Positions 1-5,505 of a stretch of 6,321 bases of DNA are shown piece after piece. This DNA is from Chloroflexi bacterium RBG_16_64_32 (GTDB lineage: Bacteria > Chloroflexota > Dehalococcoidia > SM23-28-2 > RBG-16-64-32): NCBI GenBank assembly GCA_001795235.1, contig MGNZ01000119.1, positions 3,800-10,120 on the forward strand, read 5' to 3'. A model generated the notes under the pieces. That model had not been told where the DNA came from. It did no database searches and worked only from the letters and a program-made list of their open reading frames with translations. Each line of letters begins with the position of its first letter. Position 1 is the first letter of the stretch. Made by a program: the position numbers and the translations under genes.

Positions 1-14
1 AGGCCCCCGTGCGC

Positions 15-45
15 TTGCAGACAGCACTCCCGTTTCGCGTATACT
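15..45 (+). promoter_or_regulatory. candidate sigma70-type promoter of the acyl-chain operon
   Basis: TATACT at 40-45 matches the TATAAT -10 consensus at five of six bases. TTGCAG at 15-20 is a partial -35 match, with TTG conserved. The spacer is 19 bp, longer than the optimal 17, so the -35 call is weaker than the -10. A start of transcription near position 52 would give a leader of about 55 nt before the ATG at 107. No other AT-rich box of this quality stands upstream of the six-gene run. This rests on consensus matching only. Confidence 0.4.
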
Positions 46-57
46 GGGTGCGGCTTG

Positions 58-72
58 CCCGCCCAAGGCGGG
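58..72 (+). promoter_or_regulatory. small GC-rich hairpin in the 5' leader
   Basis: CCCGCC (58-63) and GGCGGG (67-72) are perfectly complementary around a 3-nt loop, giving a 6-bp stem. It would sit near the 5' end of the transcript from the promoter proposed at 15-45. No T-run follows, so it is not an intrinsic terminator of that transcript. It could stabilise the mRNA end or be chance in GC-rich DNA. Confidence 0.25.
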
Positions 73-106
73 GCCCGGAACCAGCAGCAGGAGGCTACAC
101 CATCGC

Positions 107-481
107 ATGAAAGAGATAGCCATCGGCGCCAGCGACGAGATGACGATCGGCACCACCCCCGAGATGGGCGTGGCCCACCTGCCGGTGCCGATGTACTCCA
201 CCCCGGCCATGGTCGGCCACTTCGAGGGGCTGTGCCTGAAGCTGCTCCAGCAACACCTGGACTCCGGTGAGACGTCGGTCGGCTACCGGGTAGACGTCAG
301 GCACATGGCGCCCACGCCTATCGGCATGCAGGTTACGATCAAGGGAAAAGTCACGGAGGTGGACGGGCGCAAGGTGGTGTTCGCGGTCGAGGCCCACAAC
401 CAGAGTGGGACAAAGATCGGCGAGGGGATTCACGAGAGACGGGTCATCGACATGAGCCGCTTCTCCGGGAGCGGCGGGTAG
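107..481 (+). CDS. FlK-type hotdog thioesterase (thioesterase family protein)
   Basis: This 124-residue single-domain hotdog protein would hydrolyse an acyl-CoA or acyl-ACP thioester in the cytoplasm. It resembles the fluoroacetyl-CoA thioesterase FlK family. The family's catalytic Thr, Glu and His (Thr42, Glu50, His76 in FlK) appear here as Thr32 (YSTPAM), Glu40 (HFEG) and His66 (DVRHMAPTPIG), with exactly the same spacings of 8 and 26 residues. The C-terminal strand GEGIHERRVID is also typical. The start is the ATG at 107, preceded by AGGAGG at 89-94 with a 12-nt gap, which is rather long; there is no better in-frame start. It is the first gene of a tight operon, 5 nt ahead of the next. The true substrate is unknown. 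Homology does not imply fluoroacetate resistance, and the lipid-metabolism neighbours point to an acyl-chain role. Family call secure, substrate not. Confidence 0.9.
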   Translation: MKEIAIGASDEMTIGTTPEMGVAHLPVPMYSTPAMVGHFEGLCLKLLQQHLDSGETSVGYRVDVRHMAPTPIGMQVTIKGKVTEVDGRKVVFAVEAHNQSGTKIGEGIHERRVIDMSRFSGSGG

Positions 482-486
482 GTGCG

Positions 487-900
487 ATGCCGCCCTCTCT
501 GGATGAGCTGCCCAAGGGCTACCAGTTCCCGCCTTTCGCATTCGAGCTATCGCCCGAGTGGGTGCGGGAGTACGTGACGGCGGTGGAGGACGAAGCTATC
601 GGTGTCCTGGAAGGCAGTCTGGTCCCCCCGATGGCCGTGGCCACCCTGGCCGTCCGTTCATTGCTGGAGGGCGCCAGGCTCCCGCCCGGCGCCATTCACC
701 TGGGACAGGATATGTCCATGCTGAAGCCCGTGGGCGCCGGGGAGCGCCTGACCGTCTCGGCCCAGGTCGCCAGCCGAGGAGAGCGCCAGGGCTGGGTCCT
801 CATGGGCATCGAACTCAACGTCGCGGACGACAACCACGCCCCGGTCATGAGCGGCCGGGCGATGCTCACGATGCCGGCGAACGCTGAGGGAGGGTCCTGA
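487..900 (+). CDS. HadA/MaoC-N-like dehydratase subunit (hotdog, non-catalytic type)
   Basis: This 137-residue protein matches the MaoC N-terminal (FAS1 dehydratase-like) hotdog family. The best evidence is the stretch LVPPMAV (residues 45-51), the central helix that follows, and IHLGQDMSMLKPVGAGERLTV-type core strands from about residue 70, where pattern Gly-Gln-x-x-x-x-x-x-Pro-Val-x-x-Gly precedes a Leu-Thr-Val strand. The Asp-x(4)-His dyad of active hydratases/dehydratases is not present. In known two-subunit enzymes such as mycobacterial HadAB, the A subunit stabilises the dimer and lines the acyl channel while the B subunit carries the dyad. The next gene supplies exactly such a B-type subunit 1 nt downstream, so the pair probably forms one 3-hydroxyacyl-thioester dehydratase. 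The start ATG at 487 lies 5 nt after the previous stop, with a weak TAGGTG upstream. Pairing is inferred from synteny and motif content. Confidence 0.82.
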   Translation: MPPSLDELPKGYQFPPFAFELSPEWVREYVTAVEDEAIGVLEGSLVPPMAVATLAVRSLLEGARLPPGAIHLGQDMSMLKPVGAGERLTVSAQVASRGERQGWVLMGIELNVADDNHAPVMSGRAMLTMPANAEGGS

Positions 901-901
901 C

Positions 902-1327
902 ATGACGCTGGATGTGGGAGCCGACCTGGCGCCGGTGGTGAAGGAGATCACCCAGGAGAAGATCAACCGCTACGCCCAGGCCGGTGGCGACGGCAACCCG
1001 CTGCACACCGACCCGCAGTTCGCCGCCAAGACGATGTTCGGAGGCACCATCGCCCACGGGATGCTGATCCTGGCATACCTGTCGGAGATGATGACGGCGG
1101 CGTTTGGCGAGGACTGGCTCTCCGGCGGGCGGTTGAAGGTGCGGTTCAAGGCTCCGTCCCGACCCGGCGACACCGTGACCTCTGCGGGCCGAGTCCTTCG
1201 CATCGAAGACGGCCGCACGGTCTGCGCGGTGGAGTGCCGCAGCCAGCGCGACGAGGTGCTCGTGGCCGGGGAGGCGGACTGCCCCCGGACGGGGGCCTGT
1301 CTGGGCCCGACCGAGGTGACCGTTTGA
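902..1327 (+). CDS. HadB/MaoC-like (R)-3-hydroxyacyl dehydratase subunit
   Basis: This 141-residue hotdog protein of the MaoC/(R)-specific enoyl hydratase family reversibly dehydrates 3-hydroxyacyl thioesters to trans-2-enoyl thioesters. The signature hydratase motif is complete: YAQAGGDGNPLHTD spans residues 24-37, with the catalytic dyad Asp30 and His35, followed by the expected FGGTIAHGML segment over the active site. The length fits single-domain MaoC/PhaJ/HadB proteins. The start ATG at 902 is one base after the upstream stop and has a strong purine-rich site (GAGGGAGGG, 886-894) about 7 nt away. Its 3' end overlaps the ketosynthase start by 4 nt, which suggests translational coupling. 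Adjacent to a dyad-less partner and a ketosynthase, it most likely works in chain elongation as a HadAB-like heterodimer. A stand-alone PhaJ-like hydratase feeding CoA intermediates is the alternative. Confidence 0.9.
   Translation: MTLDVGADLAPVVKEITQEKINRYAQAGGDGNPLHTDPQFAAKTMFGGTIAHGMLILAYLSEMMTAAFGEDWLSGGRLKVRFKAPSRPGDTVTSAGRVLRIEDGRTVCAVECRSQRDEVLVAGEADCPRTGACLGPTEVTV
1313..1319 (+). promoter_or_regulatory. ribosome binding site deciding the TTG start of the ketosynthase
   Basis: GAGGTGA at 1313-1319 is a near-perfect anti-16S match. It ends 4 nt before the TTG at 1324, and its GAGG core lies 7 nt from it. The conserved N-terminus (TRAVVTGVG) begins directly after this TTG, so the site and the homology agree on the start. 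The site lies inside the last codons of the preceding gene. Confidence 0.7.
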
Positions 1328-2580
1328 CGCGAGCGGTCGTCACCGGCGTCGGATGCGTAACGCCGATCGGCAAGGACGCGGCGGAGTTCTGGCGGAATCT
1401 CACGTCCGGCCGCTCCGGCGTGCGCCGGATTAGCCTGTTCGACCCCAGTGGCCTGGATTGCCAGATAGCCGCAGAAGTCAAGGACTGGGACCCAAAGCGG
1501 TATATGGACGCCAAGGCGGCGCGGCGGGCGGCCCGCTTCTCGCAGTTCGGCATCGCCGCGGCCTGCCAGGCCGTCGACGACTCCGGGCTCCGCATCGACG
1601 ACGGCAACCGGGATGACATCGCGGTGGTGATGAACACGGGCGGCGGCGGCGTCGACGTCATCGCCGACGGTCAGACGGTGTTCCTGGAGAAGGGGCCGGA
1701 TCGCGTGGGGCCTATGACGGTGCCGGCGATGGCCCCCAACATGGCTTCCTGCCAGGTGGCGATGCAGCTCGGCTCGCGCGGGCCTACCATCACCTCCGTC
1801 GCTGCTTGCGCCGCCGGGATATTCGCCTTCGTGGAGGCCAAGCGGCTGATCGATCTGGGCGAGGCCGAAGTTGTCATAACGGGCGGCACTGAGGCGAATA
1901 TCATCCCGGTTTCGGTGGCGGCCATGGGTAACATGCGGGCCCTGTCGACCCGCAACGATGAGCCCGAGAAGGCGTGCCGGCCATTCGACCTGCACCGGGA
2001 CGGCTTCGTCTACGGCGAGGGAGCGGCGGCCACGGTCGTGGAGAGCCTAGCACACGCGCAGCGGCGGGGCGCCCGCATCTACGCCGAGCTGGCCGGGGGC
2101 GCGGTCACCTGTGACGCTTACCATGTGACGGCGCCCGAACCCAGCGGCCACGGCGCCGCCCTGGCCATCACCCGCGCACTTGAGCGCTCCGGCGTGGAGC
2201 GGGAGGATGTCGACCTGATTGTGGCGCACGGCACCGGCACGCCTTTGAACGATGCGGCGGAGACGGCGGCGATCAAGAAGGCGCTGGGTGAGCACGCTTA
2301 CGGCGTCGCCATCACCGCTCCCAAGTCGATGGTGGGCCATCAGCTAGGCGCCGCCGGCGCGGTCTCCGCGATCACCGCTGTGCTGGCCATCAACGAGGGT
2401 GTGGCGCCGCCGACGATAAATCTGGAGACCCCTGACCCCGAATGCGACCTGGATTACGTGCCCCTGACCGCCCGGCGGATGCCGGTGCGCACGGCGCTGG
2501 CGAATGGGTTCGGCTTCGGGGGACAGAACGGGGTGATCGTTTTCCGGGGGTTTGACGGCAGTGCAGGAATCGGCCGATAG
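1324..2580 (+). CDS. fabF: beta-ketoacyl-ACP synthase II (FabF-type ketosynthase)
   Basis: This 418-residue thiolase-fold enzyme condenses malonyl-ACP with an acyl primer, releasing CO2 to make 3-ketoacyl-ACP. From the TTG at 1324 the full active site is visible: nucleophile Cys162 (SVAACAAG), His302 (VAHGTGTPLND), Lys334 and His339 (PKSMVGHQLGAAG). These align one residue off E. coli FabF Cys163, His303, Lys335 and His340. The C-terminal gating loop reads GFGGQNG (397-403) where GFGGTNG is usual, and the nucleophile elbow has ACAAG instead of the common ACATG/ACASG. An upstream GTG at 1234 would add 30 Arg/Gly/Pro-rich residues translated out of frame within the previous gene; it lacks homology and is rejected. 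The start overlaps the previous stop (TTGA). The ACP and reductase partners are not in the window. Catalytically intact; chain-length preference unknown. A polyketide or special-lipid KS remains possible. Confidence 0.93.
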   Translation: MTRAVVTGVGCVTPIGKDAAEFWRNLTSGRSGVRRISLFDPSGLDCQIAAEVKDWDPKRYMDAKAARRAARFSQFGIAAACQAVDDSGLRIDDGNRDDIAVVMNTGGGGVDVIADGQTVFLEKGPDRVGPMTVPAMAPNMASCQVAMQLGSRGPTITSVAACAAGIFAFVEAKRLIDLGEAEVVITGGTEANIIPVSVAAMGNMRALSTRNDEPEKACRPFDLHRDGFVYGEGAAATVVESLAHAQRRGARIYAELAGGAVTCDAYHVTAPEPSGHGAALAITRALERSGVEREDVDLIVAHGTGTPLNDAAETAAIKKALGEHAYGVAITAPKSMVGHQLGAAGAVSAITAVLAINEGVAPPTINLETPDPECDLDYVPLTARRMPVRTALANGFGFGGQNGVIVFRGFDGSAGIGR

Positions 2581-3010
2581 CCCGCGCCGGCGCTGCTTCG
2601 GTTGCGGCGACGCCAACCCCGAGGGGTTAGGCATTGAGTTTCGCGTGGAGGGTAGGCGCGTCTCCGGCGGGTTCGAGGCGAGGCAGGCGCACCAGGGCTA
2701 TCCGGGCGTGGCTCACGGTGGGATCGCTGCTGCCGCCATCGATGAGGCGATGGGCTGGGCGATGTACGCCGCCGGCGCCTGGGCGATGACCGCCCGCCTG
2801 GAGGTGAGATACCGCCGGCCCCTTCCGCTCGGCCAGCCACTTGAGGTGAGCGCGGAGGTGGTGCGCAGCCGCGGCCGCTGGCTGGAGGCGGTGGGCCGCC
2901 TGCGGGTGGACGGCGGGCCGTTGGTAGCGGAAGGGAAGGGGCTGTTCATACGCCTGCCAGCGAAGGAGGCCAGGCGGATGGAGGAGTTTTACCTCGCCGG
3001 CAGGGCCTAG
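2561..3010 (+). CDS. PaaI-type hotdog thioesterase
   Basis: This 149-residue protein of the PaaI/acyl-CoA thioesterase hotdog family is likely a cytoplasmic acyl-thioester hydrolase. It opens with the CFGCGDANPEGLGI stretch (Cys12 to Ile25), a CxxC-containing motif common in one PaaI-like subgroup. The active-site segment follows: His52-Gly53-Gly54 at the start of the central helix and Asp61 (AIDEAMGWA), then the LEVRYRRPLPLG strand. The GTG at 2561 is preferred because GGGGG lies 10 nt upstream. A TTG at 2552 in the same frame adds three residues but leaves only 1 nt to that purine run. Either way the gene begins inside the end of the ketosynthase gene (20- or 29-nt overlap), implying coupled translation. 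It may hydrolyse stalled or finished chains from this module. The substrate is unknown. Confidence 0.87.
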   Translation: MQESADSPRRRCFGCGDANPEGLGIEFRVEGRRVSGGFEARQAHQGYPGVAHGGIAAAAIDEAMGWAMYAAGAWAMTARLEVRYRRPLPLGQPLEVSAEVVRSRGRWLEAVGRLRVDGGPLVAEGKGLFIRLPAKEARRMEEFYLAGRA

Positions 3011-3017
3011 CGGGCGC

Positions 3018-3932
3018 ATGATCAAGACCGGGCCCGACACCAAGCGCAGCGATCCGTGGGTGTACACGCTCAATCGGGCGCTGGCCCAGCTCGTTCCCCT
3101 ATCCTTTTGGTACTGGCTTTCCGTCCCTATCTCCGATATCTTCTACGCCCTCTGGAAGAGCAAGCGGGTGACGGCAAGGCGAAACCACGCCCGGATCCTG
3201 GGTCGCCCGCCGGATGACCCGCTGGTGAAGCAGATGGCGCATCGAACGTTCCGGCAGTTCGGCCGCTACATCGTGGAGCTGGCGAGCGTGCAGGGGTGGA
3301 GCCTTGACGCCGTGCGCGACCGCATTGACATCGAGGGCGACGAGCACATTGGCGAAGCCAAGGCCTATGGGAAAGGGGTCATCTTCACGAGCGCCCACAT
3401 GGGCAGCGTGGAGGTGGCCAGCACGCTGGTTCTGCTGAAGGGATTCAAGATCACATCGGTGATGGAGCGGCTGAGCCCGAAGATGCTCATGGACTGGGTG
3501 ACAACCTGCCGGGCCAAGATGGGCGTCGAGCTGCTGCCTACCACCCGCTCCGGTATGCAGCTGGTGCGCCGGCTCCGCCACGGCGATATGGTGGCGCTGG
3601 TGGTGGACATTGGGATGAGCGGCGGGGACGGAGTCAAGGTGCCCTTCTTCGGCCACGAGACGGTGTTCCCCGCAGGCCCGGCCCGCCTGGCGCGACTGAG
3701 CGGCGCGCCCGTCGTGTTTGGCTGGGCGGCGCGCCGCCGCGGCGGTCGCTACCTGGCTCATATAAGTGCACCGATTCTCTCCAATCGAGACCTCGATCCC
3801 GACGAAGATACTCTGCAGATCACGCGGCGTATCGTGAGCGAGTTCGAGGAGGCGGTGCGGCGCTACCCCGAGCAGTGGTACGTCTTCCGGGACATGTGGC
3901 CGGACGGCGAACGGCCGTCACTCAACCGCTGA
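3018..3932 (+). CDS. LpxL/HtrB-family lipid acyltransferase
   Basis: This 304-residue protein of the bacterial lipid A biosynthesis acyltransferase family (LpxL/LpxM; also mycobacterial PatA) transfers an acyl chain to a membrane lipid or glycolipid at the inner face of the cytoplasmic membrane. The catalytic HX4(D/E) motif is His127-x4-Glu132 (SAHMGSVE), following the VIFTSAH strand. The family C-terminal signature PEQW is at 284-287 (YPEQWYVFRDMW), and an amphipathic or membrane-associated stretch (LVPLSFWYWLSVPISDIFYA) lies near residues 25-45. Length matches the family (about 290-310). The ATG at 3018 is 7 nt beyond the previous stop, with only a weak upstream site. It is the last gene of the run, so the acyl chain made or processed upstream is its plausible donor (inference). 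The acceptor cannot be read from sequence. No lipid A or mannoside genes are visible, so neither LpxL nor PatA is assigned. Confidence 0.88.
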   Translation: MIKTGPDTKRSDPWVYTLNRALAQLVPLSFWYWLSVPISDIFYALWKSKRVTARRNHARILGRPPDDPLVKQMAHRTFRQFGRYIVELASVQGWSLDAVRDRIDIEGDEHIGEAKAYGKGVIFTSAHMGSVEVASTLVLLKGFKITSVMERLSPKMLMDWVTTCRAKMGVELLPTTRSGMQLVRRLRHGDMVALVVDIGMSGGDGVKVPFFGHETVFPAGPARLARLSGAPVVFGWAARRRGGRYLAHISAPILSNRDLDPDEDTLQITRRIVSEFEEAVRRYPEQWYVFRDMWPDGERPSLNR

Positions 3933-4019
3933 GCCAGGCGCTGATCCGTTTCCCCTACCTCCGGCGCAGTCGTAGACTGGACGTGGCCCTGCTCCCGCGC
4001 TGAGCCCACTGCTTGCCCG
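3933..4019 (+). promoter_or_regulatory. intergenic gap with weak promoter-like box before the MFS gene
   Basis: This 87-bp gap separates the acyl-chain operon from the transporter. TAGACT at 3973-3978 is a possible -10 box, embedded in CGTAGACTGG (3971-3980), which matches CGTATACTGG (38-47) upstream of the first operon at nine of ten bases. No good -35 element stands at the right distance; the nearest are TTTCCC or TTCCCC at 3949-3955. I see no stem followed by a T-run, so no intrinsic terminator is supported here. The transporter may be on its own transcript or read through from the operon. Confidence 0.25.
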
Positions 4020-5315
4020 GTGGGCGGGCCGGCATTTCTGCAAATGTTGGGTTACCTCGAAGCACGGGTCGTTCGCCCGCTGATCGAAAATCAGACGCTG
4101 CTCATCCTTTGCGCCACGACCATGGTGGTGATGATGGGCCAGGGGATCATAAGCCCGGTGCTGCCGCTGTACGCCCAGTCATTCGGCGTCGGCACTGCCA
4201 TGATCGGTCTGACAATCGCCGTGTTCGGTGCGGCCAGGCTCGTGGTGAACCTGCCTGCCGGGTTCATCTCCGAGCGCTACGGGCGGCGGGTTCTGCTTTT
4301 CGGGGGGCCCGCGGTAACGGCGCTTGGGTCGCTGGCCGGCGGTCTGGCCCCTACGTTCGCCTGGCTCATCGCCTCCCGGTTCGTCGCGGGCGCTGGTTCG
4401 GCAATGTACATGACGGGGGCGATCATCCTCCTCACCGACATCACCACGGACGAGAACCGCGGCCGCTTGATGAGCATCTATCAGGGAAGCATGCTTATGG
4501 GTATATCGCTCGGTCCTGCGGTGGGCGGATTCGTGGCCGAGGGCTTCGGGCTGGCGGCGCCGTTCTTCCTGGTGGCGGTCCTCGCCGTCATGGCGATGGC
4601 TTGGTCGTTCGGCCGCATGCCGGAGACGGTGGACATTCTGCGGGACGCATCCAGGACCGGTGACGGAGGGGAGGTGCAACTGTCCCCCCGTCAGACAACG
4701 CGGCAGAGCGTGTTATCGCTGCTGACGCGGCCGGGGTTCTTATTGGTCTGTCTCCTCACCATGAGCATCTTCCTTACCCGCACGGGGGGGCGACTTACTC
4801 TACTCCCGCTGCTGGGCGAAAACCGGCTGGGCTTGAGCCCGGGCGCTCTGGGTCTCGTATTCACGATGATGATCGTGCTGAACCTGGCCGTACTGATGCC
4901 GACGGGAACACTGATCGATAAGATTGGTAGGAAGGCGGTTATCGTGCCCAGCGCGCTGGTGACCGGGGTGGCCCTGGTGCTGTTCGCCGTATCGGGAAAC
5001 GTCTGGATATTCATTCTGGCGGGGGTGATTCACGGCATCGGCACGGGTATCGTGGGGCCGGCCCCGGCCGCCTACGCGGCGGACATAGCGCCGCCGGGAA
5101 TGCGCGGGATCACGATGGGGCTGTACCGCACCTTCGGCGACGCCGGTTTCGTCATCGGGCCGGTGCTGCTGGGTGCGCTGGCTGACCTGGCGGGTTTCGG
5201 CTGGGCGCTCGCTTTTAACGCGTTGGTGCTGGTGAGCTTCGCCCTGCTGTTCGCCGTCTTCGCCCGCGAAACGCTAAAGCGGCCGGTTGTACCGCAACCG
5301 CAAGAGGCTGCGTAA
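4020..5315 (+). CDS. MFS transporter, DHA1-type drug:H+ antiporter family
   Basis: This 431-residue inner-membrane transporter of the major facilitator superfamily likely exports a small hydrophobic compound in exchange for protons. Hydrophobic segments are spread along the chain as expected for 12 helices, with a hydrophilic central loop around residues 200-235. Motif A is present in both halves: GFISERYGRR (81-90) and GTLIDKIGRK (296-305). Motif C, typical of antiporters, reads GISLGPAVGG (161-170). The chain ends normally with a short polar tail after the last helix. The start is uncertain: GTG at 4020 gives eight extra residues over ATG at 4044, and neither has a clear ribosome site. Conserved sequence begins near residue 25, so both are compatible. 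The 87-bp gap makes membership of the upstream operon doubtful. Substrate unknown; drug or metabolite efflux and lipid export are all possible. Confidence 0.9.
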   Translation: MGGPAFLQMLGYLEARVVRPLIENQTLLILCATTMVVMMGQGIISPVLPLYAQSFGVGTAMIGLTIAVFGAARLVVNLPAGFISERYGRRVLLFGGPAVTALGSLAGGLAPTFAWLIASRFVAGAGSAMYMTGAIILLTDITTDENRGRLMSIYQGSMLMGISLGPAVGGFVAEGFGLAAPFFLVAVLAVMAMAWSFGRMPETVDILRDASRTGDGGEVQLSPRQTTRQSVLSLLTRPGFLLVCLLTMSIFLTRTGGRLTLLPLLGENRLGLSPGALGLVFTMMIVLNLAVLMPTGTLIDKIGRKAVIVPSALVTGVALVLFAVSGNVWIFILAGVIHGIGTGIVGPAPAAYAADIAPPGMRGITMGLYRTFGDAGFVIGPVLLGALADLAGFGWALAFNALVLVSFALLFAVFARETLKRPVVPQPQEAA

Positions 5316-5426
5316 TCCCGCAAGCTGGTGGTGGCCGGGGCCGGGCACGTGCCCCACCTCGACAACCCGGACCTGTTCAACCAAACGGTTGAGCGGTTTT
5401 TTACCGAGGTCGAAGGGCTGGCTTGA
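5316..5426 (+). pseudogene. C-terminal remnant of an alpha/beta hydrolase
   Basis: After the MFS stop (TAA 5313-5315) the same reading frame continues open for 36 codons to a TGA at 5424-5426. It reads as the end of an alpha/beta hydrolase: a beta strand KLVVAGAGH, then VPHLDNPDLFN and a final helix TVERFFTEVEGL. GAGHVPHLDNP is the classic catalytic-His turn (His codon 5346-5348) of fold members that are usually about 250-290 residues. The nucleophile elbow, the acid residue and the whole N-terminal part are missing, and there is no start codon with a ribosome site, so the gene is not functional. The junction lies at or within a few bases of the MFS stop, consistent with a deletion that fused the hydrolase tail to the transporter's 3' end. 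An assembly error at this point is the alternative. The function of the lost enzyme cannot be recovered. Confidence 0.7.
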
Positions 5427-5497
5427 TGGCGGTCTACAGGTTATCCTTTACGGCGGTGCGCGTTCTAACGAGTGGCACGGGCGAGCCCGTGCACTAG
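5426..5497 (+). CDS. possible 23-codon leader ORF before the lipoprotein gene
   Basis: An ATG at 5426 overlaps the TGA of the hydrolase remnant (TGATG) and opens a 23-codon frame beginning MAVYRLSFTAVRVL. It ends at TAG 5495-5497, whose last two bases belong to the AGGAGG site of the lipoprotein gene. GAAGGG at 5412-5417 could serve as its ribosome site. The inverted repeat at 5475-5492 lies within its last codons. Such a layout could couple or attenuate translation downstream, but an open stretch of this length is easily chance and there is no recognisable homology. Treat as a hypothesis. Confidence 0.15.
   Translation: MAVYRLSFTAVRVLTSGTGEPVH
5475..5492. promoter_or_regulatory. perfect inverted repeat abutting the lipoprotein ribosome site
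   Basis: GCACGGGC (5475-5482) and GCCCGTGC (5485-5492) are perfect reverse complements separated by GA. As RNA this is a 7-bp G:C-rich stem closed by a CGAG tetraloop. AGT (5471-5473) and ACT (5493-5495) can add three more pairs across one bulged G. It ends 3 nt before AGGAGGT (5496-5502). There is no T-run, so it is not an intrinsic terminator. It may be an RNA hairpin governing access to the ribosome site, or a palindromic operator for a dimeric regulator. Confidence 0.5.
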
Positions 5498-5502
5498 GAG
5501 GT
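5496..5502 (+). promoter_or_regulatory. strong ribosome binding site of the lipoprotein gene
   Basis: AGGAGGT is the best Shine-Dalgarno match in the window. It lies 3-4 nt before the ATG at 5506, slightly close. It fixes this start against a longer in-frame reading from 5287 and against the internal ATG at 5530. The upstream palindrome touches it. Confidence 0.75.
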
Positions 5503-5505
5503 CGT

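Noticed and set aside
1234..1323. Longer ketosynthase reading from GTG at 1234
   Set aside because: The extra 30 residues are Arg/Gly/Pro-rich, come from reading the 3' end of the dehydratase gene in another frame, and precede the conserved family N-terminus. GAGGTGA before the TTG at 1324 fits better.
970..1995. Long open frame on the minus strand (341 codons) opposite the dehydratase and ketosynthase genes
   Set aside because: It is antisense to two genes with intact active-site motifs, shows no recognisable domain and is Arg/His/Pro-rich. This is the usual shadow in high-GC DNA.
3932..4005. Short open stretch after the acyltransferase (about 24 codons to TGA at 4003-4005)
   Set aside because: It has no start codon with a ribosome site and no recognisable homology; composition gives no reason to call a gene or remnant.
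4013..4663. 216-codon + strand frame overlapping the MFS gene
   Set aside because: It reads as Arg/Gly/His-rich sequence without hydrophobic segments, whereas the overlapping frame gives clear MFS motifs and helices.
5475..5492. Inverted repeat as a terminator of the MFS transcript
   Set aside because: No T-run follows, and the repeat runs directly into a ribosome site, so a leader or operator role fits better.
5287..5505. N-terminal extension of the lipoprotein to 5287
   Set aside because: It would put 73 residues before the signal peptide, overlap the transporter end and read the hydrolase remnant out of frame. The ATG at 5506 has AGGAGGT and leads straight into a lipoprotein signal.
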